Source: Actinomadura chibensis NBRC 106107 (GTDB lineage: Bacteria; Actinomycetota; Actinomycetes; Streptosporangiales; Streptosporangiaceae). Taken from it: 64,000 nucleotides of DNA. Below are positions 58,074 through 64,000 of the stretch, in pieces. Location: contig NZ_BCQP01000010.1 in the NCBI RefSeq assembly GCF_001552135.1, forward strand, positions 124,001 through 188,000. The letters are read 5' to 3'. Position 1 is the stretch's first letter. The number at the start of each line of letters is the position of its first letter. The notes under the pieces were generated by a model, which made no database searches, had not been told where the DNA came from, and saw nothing but the letters and a program-made list of their open reading frames with translations. Made by a program: the position numbers and the translations under genes.

Positions 58074-60436
58074 ACGGCGCGATCGTCGTCGGCTGCGCCG
58101 GGTACGAGGACCCGGACCTCGCGCCGCTGCGCTACGCGCACCGCGACGCCCGGCGGCTCGCGGAGGCGCTCGTCGCGTCGTGCGACGTCACCCCCGACAC
58201 CCTGGTGGCCTTCCACGACGACGCGCCCGACCCCCGCCGCAGGCCGACGAGGACGAACGTGCTCCGCGCCCTCACCGACCGGAGCTGGCTCGACCGCGTC
58301 GACGGCGTCCTGTTCTTCTTCTTCAGCGGCCACGGGTTCCAGACGGCGGACGGCGCGCAGTACCTCCTCCCGATCGACTGCGTCCGGGGCGCGCTCGCCG
58401 ACACCTCGCTCCGCTTCGACACGGTGGTGCGCCACCTCGGCGGCGCGCGGGCCGACCACTCGGTCCTGCTGCTGGACGCGTGCCGCAACGTCGTCGAGGG
58501 CGGCAAGGCCGCCGCGGACGCGCCGCCCCGGCTGGACGTCGCCGCGCTGTGCCCGCCCGGCATGGTGACCTTCTGCTCGTGCCGTCCCGGCCAGGTGTCC
58601 TACGAGGCGGAGTCGCTCCAGGGCGGGGTGTTCACCGAGGCGCTCTGCGAGGCGCTCGGCGAGCGCGGGCGCTGCCGGACGATCTACGAGCTGGACGGCT
58701 ACGTCACCGCCCGCGTGCCGGAGATCGCGCGGGCGGCGGGCAGGCCCGTCCAGCGGCCCTACAGCAGGGTGGAGCCGCTGGACGTCCAGCGGCTGGAGAT
58801 CGTGTCGGCGCGGCGGTCGAACGAGTGGCGGGCCGCGACGCCGATCGGCGCGGAGCGGCGGTCCGGCCGGGCGCCGCGGATCGCGGCGGACCCGCCGCGC
58901 GACCCGCTCGTCGCCGTCGACTTCGGCACCAGCTACTCGGCCGTGTCCTGGTCGGACGGCGAGACCGTCCTGCTGCCGGGCACGGACGGCCGGGCCCTCG
59001 TCCCGTCGGTCGTGCACTTCCTGCCGGGCCTCGACTACCTCGTCGGCTCCGCCGCCGTGGAGGCCGACCAGTACCGTCCCGAGGGGACCGTCAAGGAGGC
59101 CAAGCGGCTGCTCGGCACCGACCGCTCCTTCGCCGTGGACGGCCGGAGCGTCGCCCCGGAGCTCGCCGCGAGCCTCGTCATCCGCTCGCTGCGGCGCAAC
59201 GCCGAGGAGGCGCTCGGGACGCCGGTGCGCCGCTGCGTGGCGTCCTATCCGGCGAACTTCGGCATCGTCCAGCGGAACGCGCTGGCCCGCGCGTTCGAGC
59301 TGGCGGGCTTCGACGTCGCCCGGCTCGTCGCCGAGCCCAACGTCGCCGCGATGAGCCTCGCCCGGATCCGCCCGGACTGGCACGGCACGTGCGCGGTCGT
59401 CGACCTCGGCGGCGGCACCTTCGACGTCGCGTTCATCGACTACGACGGGAACGACGAGTACGGCGAGCTGGTGTCGTGCGTCGTGCTGTCGTCGGCGGGC
59501 AGCGACAAGGTCGGCGGGCTCGACTTCGACCGGGCCGTCGTCCGCTACGCGCTCGGGTGGCTGCGGGACCGGTGGGGCCCGGACGCCCCGCGCGACCCCC
59601 ATCTCGGCTGGCAGCTGCGCCGCGAGGCGCAGCGGGCGAAGCGGGCGCTCGGCGCCCGGGAGGAGACGTCCCTGCTCCTGCAGGACGTCGAGGTCGGCGA
59701 CCGCGGCCTCCACGACATCAGCATCCCCCTGGACCGGGACGTGTTCCGGCGGCTGACCGCGCCGCTCAACGAGGAGATCCGGTCGGTCCTGGAGCAGGCG
59801 AAGCGCGCCTGGCGGGCCAGCTTCCTGTACGACCCGGACGCGCCCCCGCTGGTCCTGCTCGCCGGGCAGGGGACGAAGATCTTCACCGTCCGGGAGCAGC
59901 TCGCCGCGGCCGACCTCGGCGGGGAGGTCGTCGACCACTTCCAGGAGACCGCCGTCGTGCAGGGGCTCGGCAGCCAGGCGGGCGTCCTCACCGGCACGGT
60001 GAAGAACACGCTGCTGCTCGACCTGACGCGGCGCGGCATCGGCGTCCGCTGCGCGGACCGCCGCGGCGACCCGCCGCTGGTGACGGGAGACCCCGCGGCC
60101 GACCGCGAGATCATGCCGGTCGTCGAGCCGTTCACCACGATCCCGACCAAGCGCACCGAGTCCGTCCGGCTCGCGCCGCCGGGCGGCGCGTCCCCGCGAG
60201 CCCTCCAGGTCGCGCTGCAGGTCGTCGAGTACCTCGGGGAGGACGTCGAGGTCGTCGGGACGGTCCCGGTCGAGACGGGCCCGCGCGGCCGGATCGTCGA
60301 GGTCACCGTGGACATCGACGCCAACGCGACGATCGCCGTGTCCGTGCCCGGGCTCGACGGCCGCGAGCGCCACCGCCAGCTGAACAACTTCTTCCTCCGC
60401 CGCCAGGCGGGCCCGGCGTCCGCGCCGGGCGCCTGA
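58070..60436 (+). CDS. Caspase-like peptidase fused to an Hsp70/actin-type ATPase
   Basis: A 788-residue fusion. Residues 1-245 form a C14 caspase/metacaspase-like domain. His88 in FFFFSGHGF and Cys138 in VLLLDACRN make the catalytic dyad, and the strand pattern is usual for C14 proteins. After a linker (about 245-278), residues 279-640 are an Hsp70 ATPase. It has phosphate motif 1 DFGTSYSA (284-291), YPANFGIVQRNALARAFELAG, phosphate motif 2 DLGGGTFDVA (445-454) and an adenosine motif LAGQGTKI (597-604). Residues 640-765 look like a short substrate-binding beta domain, without a long helical lid. The likely role is a regulated protease whose Hsp70 part senses a protein or nucleotide state. 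This suits a conflict or cell-death function, though that is inferred. Confidence 0.85.
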   Translation: MNGAIVVGCAGYEDPDLAPLRYAHRDARRLAEALVASCDVTPDTLVAFHDDAPDPRRRPTRTNVLRALTDRSWLDRVDGVLFFFFSGHGFQTADGAQYLLPIDCVRGALADTSLRFDTVVRHLGGARADHSVLLLDACRNVVEGGKAAADAPPRLDVAALCPPGMVTFCSCRPGQVSYEAESLQGGVFTEALCEALGERGRCRTIYELDGYVTARVPEIARAAGRPVQRPYSRVEPLDVQRLEIVSARRSNEWRAATPIGAERRSGRAPRIAADPPRDPLVAVDFGTSYSAVSWSDGETVLLPGTDGRALVPSVVHFLPGLDYLVGSAAVEADQYRPEGTVKEAKRLLGTDRSFAVDGRSVAPELAASLVIRSLRRNAEEALGTPVRRCVASYPANFGIVQRNALARAFELAGFDVARLVAEPNVAAMSLARIRPDWHGTCAVVDLGGGTFDVAFIDYDGNDEYGELVSCVVLSSAGSDKVGGLDFDRAVVRYALGWLRDRWGPDAPRDPHLGWQLRREAQRAKRALGAREETSLLLQDVEVGDRGLHDISIPLDRDVFRRLTAPLNEEIRSVLEQAKRAWRASFLYDPDAPPLVLLAGQGTKIFTVREQLAAADLGGEVVDHFQETAVVQGLGSQAGVLTGTVKNTLLLDLTRRGIGVRCADRRGDPPLVTGDPAADREIMPVVEPFTTIPTKRTESVRLAPPGGASPRALQVALQVVEYLGEDVEVVGTVPVETGPRGRIVEVTVDIDANATIAVSVPGLDGRERHRQLNNFFLRRQAGPASAPGA

Positions 60437-60454
60437 CCGGCGGCGCGGGGCGCT

Positions 60455-60487
60455 GGTGTTGTCACCGGGTAACACCGCCGATACCTT
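60455..60487 (+). promoter_or_regulatory. TetR promoter and autoregulatory operator
   Basis: A perfect inverted repeat GGTGTT-N10-AACACC (60455-60476) overlaps TTGTCA (60459-60464). With a 17-base spacer this is followed by TACCTT (60482-60487), seven bases before the ATG at 60495. No Shine-Dalgarno is present, so the message is probably leaderless and self-repressed. Confidence 0.5.
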
Positions 60488-60494
60488 GCTGTCC

Positions 60495-61196
60495 ATGACG
60501 AGCGCGGCGGGCGCCCGGACGCGGCCGGGACCGGGGGCGAGACGCGACCCCGGCCGCCGCCGCGCCCTGCTGGAGGCCGCCGACCGGGTGATCCGGCGGG
60601 AGGGCCCGGAGGCGTCCATGGCCGCGATCGCCGCCGAGGCGGGGATCAGCAAGCCGATCCTCTACCGCCACTTCGGCGACAAGAGCGGCCTGTACCAGGC
60701 GCTGGCCGAGCGGCACACGCGCAGGCTGGTCGAGGGCATCCGGGCGGAGTTCTCGCGCGGCGGCCCGGTGCGGGCCCGCACCCGCTCCACCATCGACACC
60801 TACCTGGCGACGATCTCCGAGAACCTCAACCTGTACCGCTTCCTGATGCACCGGGCGAGCGCCGAGGACACGGCCACGCACAGCGCGATGAGCACGATGA
60901 TCCGCGACGTCGGCCGGGAGCTCGCCGAGGTGATGATCGCCGAGGGCGAACTGGCGGACCGGACCCGCGCCTACGTGTGGGGCCACGCGATCATCGGCAT
61001 GGTGCAGACCGCGGGGGACTGGTGGCTCGACCACGCCGAGGTCCCCCGGGACGCCGTCGTGGACGGGCTCGTCGACCTCGTCCTCGGCGGGCTCCCGGCC
61101 GCCGTGTCCGCCGCGTCCGGCACGGCCCCGCCGGGCGCGTCCGGGGCGGGGGCCGCCCGGCCGCCCTCCGGATCGCGGTCTCCCGACGAACCGTGA
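60495..61196 (+). CDS. TetR-family transcriptional regulator
   Basis: A 233-residue regulator. The helix-turn-helix (about 18-65, with SMAAIAAEAGISKPILYRHFGDKSGLYQAL) is typical. The C-terminal ligand domain (about 75-200) is helical, and the last 30 residues are a low-complexity Pro/Gly/Ser-rich tail. It lies 58 bases after the caspase-Hsp70 gene on the same strand, but has its own promoter and operator. The domain type suggests control of lipid or small-molecule genes elsewhere; its link to the caspase gene is only positional. Confidence 0.87.
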   Translation: MTSAAGARTRPGPGARRDPGRRRALLEAADRVIRREGPEASMAAIAAEAGISKPILYRHFGDKSGLYQALAERHTRRLVEGIRAEFSRGGPVRARTRSTIDTYLATISENLNLYRFLMHRASAEDTATHSAMSTMIRDVGRELAEVMIAEGELADRTRAYVWGHAIIGMVQTAGDWWLDHAEVPRDAVVDGLVDLVLGGLPAAVSAASGTAPPGASGAGAARPPSGSRSPDEP

Positions 61197-61234
61197 CCGC
61201 GCCATAATTCGCAGGACGACCCGACCAACCCGAG

Positions 61235-61624
61235 GTGACCGTGCAGACCGACGAGCGCGTGCAGACCGATGTGCGTCCCGAGCCCGCCGTGGAGACCGAG
61301 CGGCGGCCCTGGGGGAGCTTCGAGCGCTTCACGCTGAACGAGGCGTCCACCGTGAAGATCATCCACATGGCGCCGGGGCAGCGGCTCAGCCTGCAGCGGC
61401 ACCGCGACCGCGACGAGCTGTGGGTGGCGCTCGACCCCGGCGCGGTGTTCGAGGTGGCCGGGCGGCGCATCCTGCCGGAGGTGGGGGAGCGGGTCCTGAT
61501 CCGGGCGGGCGACACGCACCGGCTCGGCTCGACCGGCCCCGCGGTCCGCGTCATGGAGATCGCGTTCGGCCGCTTCGACGAGGACGACATCGAGCGCCTG
61601 GAAGACGAGTACGGCCGCGCCTGA
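61235..61624 (+). CDS. Cupin, mannose-6-phosphate isomerase type II-like
   Basis: A 129-residue single cupin domain of the type II phosphomannose isomerase group. ERRPWGSFERF opens the fold, and VKIIHMAPGQRLSLQRHRDRDELWVAL contains the metal-binding HxxxxxE pattern. GDTHRLGS supplies the second motif. Full-length bifunctional enzymes carry a nucleotidyltransferase domain that is missing here. GTG at 61235 is given; GTG 61241 with GAGG upstream is equally possible. It may isomerise or just bind a sugar phosphate. Confidence 0.8.
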   Translation: MTVQTDERVQTDVRPEPAVETERRPWGSFERFTLNEASTVKIIHMAPGQRLSLQRHRDRDELWVALDPGAVFEVAGRRILPEVGERVLIRAGDTHRLGSTGPAVRVMEIAFGRFDEDDIERLEDEYGRA

Positions 61625-61659
61625 CCCGCGCGGCCCGCGCCCGCGCGAGGGCCGGGAAT

Positions 61660-61694
61660 GGCCCGGCCGCCCGGAAGGGACGGGCGGCCGGGCC
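61660..61694. terminator. Strong bidirectional hairpin
   Basis: A perfect 14-bp stem, GGCCCGGCCGCCCG (61660-61673) and CGGGCGGCCGGGCC (61681-61694) with loop GAAGGGA, lies between convergent cupin and hexosaminidase genes. There is no U tract, as is common in high-GC actinomycetes. Confidence 0.7.
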
Positions 61695-61701
61695 GCGGCG
61701 G

Positions 61702-64000
61702 CTACTGGAGGAGAGCCCAGTAGCCGGCGTCCTGACCGGGCACCTTGCCGGCGCCGGCCCGGGTCGCCCGGAACAGCTCGCCCTGGTGGCGGACGAGCGC
61801 GCCGGGCTGGTAGGAGGTCCCGCTCTGCCAGGCGGGCAGCCCGACCTGGGAGATGCGGCTGGTGCGCCCGTCCGCGGCGCGGGTGCGGGTCAGCGCGTAC
61901 GCGCCGACCTTGACCGGCGCGGTGTAGGGCAGCCACTTCGCGCCGTCCGTCGAGTACTCCAGCGCGAGGCCGGGGTCACGGACGTTCGCCGACAGCGTCC
62001 CGGCGTCGATCTTCGCGCCGGGCGGCGGGACGCGGTAGTTCACGCCGGTGCCCGACAGCCCGACCGGCCGGTAGAAGGACAGCAGCGGGAACGTCTTCTG
62101 GCCGAGCGTGTTGGTGAAGACCTTCCACGCGGCGTCCATCTTGTCCGGCGCGGGGGTTTCGCGGTTCCAGGCCCGCTCGGCGGCGCCGAGGAGCTTCGGG
62201 AACGCCTGGTACTCGCGGATCCCGGGGGCCTTGCCGTTCTCCGCCCAGAGCTGCGCCTCCAGGCCGAGGATGTTCTTCCTGCCCTCGGGGGTGAGCTTCG
62301 TCCAGGACGGGTTCGGCGTGATCGGGTTGCCCCAGCGGTCCTCGGTCGCGTTCGCGTAGACGTTGTACGGCTGGTAGGTGAAGGTGCTCTTCTCGTCGAC
62401 GTAGGCGGCCCAGTAGTAGCCGGGCTCGTCCGGGTCCTTGTTGTAGGCGAGGTCCATGTAGAGGTTCGTCGCGTGGGCGAGGATCACCGGGGTGCCCTCG
62501 TTGGCGAACCGGTACGCCCAGTCCTCGCGTCCCCAGCCCCAGACGTTCTGCCAGGGCAGCGGGGCGAAGCCCTTGAGCCGGAACTTGGTGGTCGGGTTGG
62601 TGATGTCCTCCCACCCGGCCGTGCTGGCGGCGACGCCGTGCGCGATCTCGTTGTACCGCGCGAAGAAGAGCTCCTTGAGCTCCTCACCGGACTTGCCCGC
62701 CGTCTCGGGGTTGGCCTTGCACGCCGGGGACCCGGACCACCAGTTCTCCTGCGGGCCCGGCGGCTCGTCGCCGCCGAGGTTCAGCCGGTTCAGCGGGACG
62801 CCCGCCCGCTGGTACATCTTGCCCACCTCGGAGACGACCAGGGACAGGAACTTGTAGGTGCTGTCCAGGCAGGGGTTCGCGAGGTTGTCGTTGTAGTACT
62901 GGACGCTGACGTGCTTGCTCGTGTCCGCCGGGTCGAGCAGCCGGTAGGTCGAGTCGTGCGTCCGCTGGTACCGGCGCTCCATCGACTGGACGGCCGCCCG
63001 CGCGTGCGCGGGGAAGTTCAGCTCGGGGACGACGTCGATGTGCCGCTCGGCGGCGTACCGCAGGATCTCCTCGAAGTCCTTGACGGTGTAGTAGCCGCCG
63101 CCCTTGCCGACGAAGTTCAGCGTGTCCTGCTCGAAGCCCTGGTAGGCGGGGGCGCGCCCGAGGTTGGCCTCGGTCTCGTTCTTCGCCTTGCCGGAGACGC
63201 CGTCGCCGCCGCCGAGGTCGTTCACCGACCCCATGCCCTGGTGCAGCGCGCCGGTCTCCTTGAGGTCGAACGCGCGTTGCGACCCGAAGTCGGTCAGTTC
63301 GGGCAGCCCGGGGATCTGGAGGCGCCAGCCCTCGTCGTTGGTCAGCCCGAGGTGCAGCCTGTTGAGCTTGGTGAAGCTCATCAGGTCGAGGAACTTGAGG
63401 ATGGTCTGCTTGGTCTCGAAGTGCCGCCCGGTGTCGATCTGCAGGCCGCGGTAGCCGAACAGCGGGGCGTCGGCGATCTCGGCGAGCGGCACGTCCACGG
63501 TGGCCTTGCGGTGCCTGCCCGCGGCCGCCTTGTAGCTCGCGGCCGGGATGAGCTGCCGCAGCGTCTGGACGCCGTACAGCACGCCGGCGTTGTCGGTCCC
63601 GACGATCCGGACGCCGTCCTTCGTGGTGGTCAGCGTGTAGCCCTCGGCGTCGGGTTTGCCGTCGCGGTCGACGTCCAGCTTCGGGTCGACGGCGAGGGTG
63701 ATCGGGGCGCCCTTGTCGCTCGCGACGTCGGTGAGGGCGGAGCGCAGGTAGCCCGCCTCGCCGTCCAGCGAGTCGGGGGCGGAGACGGGGGAGCGCCCGC
63801 CGATCGCGACGGCGCCGCCGGTGGCGCGGGCCGACAGCGGCTGCGGGACGATGCTCTGCCGCAGCGTGAGGTCGAGCTTCGGGGAGGTGTTCGCGGCGAA
63901 CCGGGTGCCCGCCGTCTCGACCGGCCGCTTGTCGCCGGACCAGGCGGTCGTCTGCTTCGGGTCGGCGGGGTCGAGCAGCGTCTTGGCGGGGACCCAGGAC
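61702..64000 (-). CDS. Secreted GH20 beta-N-acetylhexosaminidase with C-terminal chitin-binding-like module (N-terminus beyond window)
   Basis: At least 765 residues are in the window and the frame is open to base 64000. The parts, in order, are: an N-terminal beta region (LRQSIVPQPLSA), a GH20b domain (VLYGVQTLRQLIPA), and the catalytic barrel (GYRGLQIDTGRHF, HLGLTNDEGWRLQI, VVPELNFPAHARAA). The catalytic Asp-Glu is in LNLGGDEPPGPQENWW. A fibronectin-like stretch follows, and then a CBM5/12-type end (WQSGTSYQPGALVRHQGELFRAT, GYWALL). The enzyme removes terminal GlcNAc/GalNAc extracellularly. The module order implies export, although the signal peptide lies outside the window. Confidence 0.9.
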   Translation of the reverse strand, partial: SWVPAKTLLDPADPKQTTAWSGDKRPVETAGTRFAANTSPKLDLTLRQSIVPQPLSARATGGAVAIGGRSPVSAPDSLDGEAGYLRSALTDVASDKGAPITLAVDPKLDVDRDGKPDAEGYTLTTTKDGVRIVGTDNAGVLYGVQTLRQLIPAASYKAAAGRHRKATVDVPLAEIADAPLFGYRGLQIDTGRHFETKQTILKFLDLMSFTKLNRLHLGLTNDEGWRLQIPGLPELTDFGSQRAFDLKETGALHQGMGSVNDLGGGDGVSGKAKNETEANLGRAPAYQGFEQDTLNFVGKGGGYYTVKDFEEILRYAAERHIDVVPELNFPAHARAAVQSMERRYQRTHDSTYRLLDPADTSKHVSVQYYNDNLANPCLDSTYKFLSLVVSEVGKMYQRAGVPLNRLNLGGDEPPGPQENWWSGSPACKANPETAGKSGEELKELFFARYNEIAHGVAASTAGWEDITNPTTKFRLKGFAPLPWQNVWGWGREDWAYRFANEGTPVILAHATNLYMDLAYNKDPDEPGYYWAAYVDEKSTFTYQPYNVYANATEDRWGNPITPNPSWTKLTPEGRKNILGLEAQLWAENGKAPGIREYQAFPKLLGAAERAWNRETPAPDKMDAAWKVFTNTLGQKTFPLLSFYRPVGLSGTGVNYRVPPPGAKIDAGTLSANVRDPGLALEYSTDGAKWLPYTAPVKVGAYALTRTRAADGRTSRISQVGLPAWQSGTSYQPGALVRHQGELFRATRAGAGKVPGQDAGYWALLQ

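Noticed and set aside
60456..60494. Upstream TTG start for the TetR gene
   Set aside because: It lies inside the palindrome and promoter and has no ribosome-binding site; the ATG at 60495 fits a leaderless message.

Overview
The window is very GC-rich, has actinomycete codon bias, uses many GTG starts and tightly overlapping genes (GTGA/ATGA junctions), and carries Tat-exported lipoproteins and MarR-type ROK regulators. This points to a filamentous actinomycete, probably a Thermomonosporaceae/Streptosporangiales- or Streptomyces-like organism; the genus cannot be fixed from sequence reading alone. I saw no rRNA, tRNA, CRISPR array or insertion sequence, and no gene-free stretch longer than 300 bases.

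Layout. (1) 1-10758 is a complete sialic-acid locus: secreted sialidase (cut by the window start), FadR-type GntR regulator, peptide-type ABC importer with a permease-ATPase fusion, N-acetylneuraminate lyase, ROK kinase and NanE epimerase. The sialidase and importer genes share a 10-bp operator just downstream of their promoters. (2) 10977-30307 looks like a glycosaminoglycan locus: a Gfo/Idh/MocA dehydrogenase, a DUF993 aldolase-like protein, two AP-endonuclease-type isomerases, a ROK kinase, a Tat-exported chondroitin-ABC-lyase-like PL8 enzyme, a secreted beta-helix protein, a CUT1 importer without its ATPase, a GntR-LacI hybrid regulator, a second Gfo/Idh/MocA dehydrogenase, two cytoplasmic sulfatases and a ROK repressor. 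(3) 30340-38593, minus strand: an unknown Cys-rich protein, a secreted YgjK-like GH63, an intracellular GH42 beta-galactosidase and another CUT1 importer. (4) 38696-44213: divergent glycine-dehydrogenase-like subunits (GcvPA/GcvPB type) with AcoX-type kinase, SDR and FCD GntR genes, behind a perfect palindromic GntR operator. (5) 44279-51216: DksA/TraR protein, YfbM-like protein, CoA-transferase/hydrolase, phosphoketolase-acetate kinase pair with a DosR-like box, PPOX protein and GNAT enzyme. (6) 51224-54009: cytoplasmic GH20 hexosaminidase and MFS transporter. (7) 54013-61196: HTH-NB-ARC-TPR regulator, AhpD-like and DUF1801 proteins, then a small beta-rich protein translationally coupled to a caspase-Hsp70 fusion, followed by a TetR regulator. 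(8) Cupin and a secreted GH20 hexosaminidase with a C-terminal chitin-binding-like module (cut by the window end).

Taken together, regions 1-3, 6 and 8 can strip sialic acid, chondroitin/dermatan-type chains, sulfate, galactose, alpha-glucose and hexosamines, so they form an animal-glycan or extracellular-matrix-glycan utilisation region. The most novel-looking items are the caspase-Hsp70 fusion with its coupled small partner, the remodelled GcvP-like pair without GcvT/GcvH, and an apparently incomplete hydrolytic route for unsaturated chondroitin disaccharides that oxidoreductase/isomerase pairs might complete by beta-elimination.
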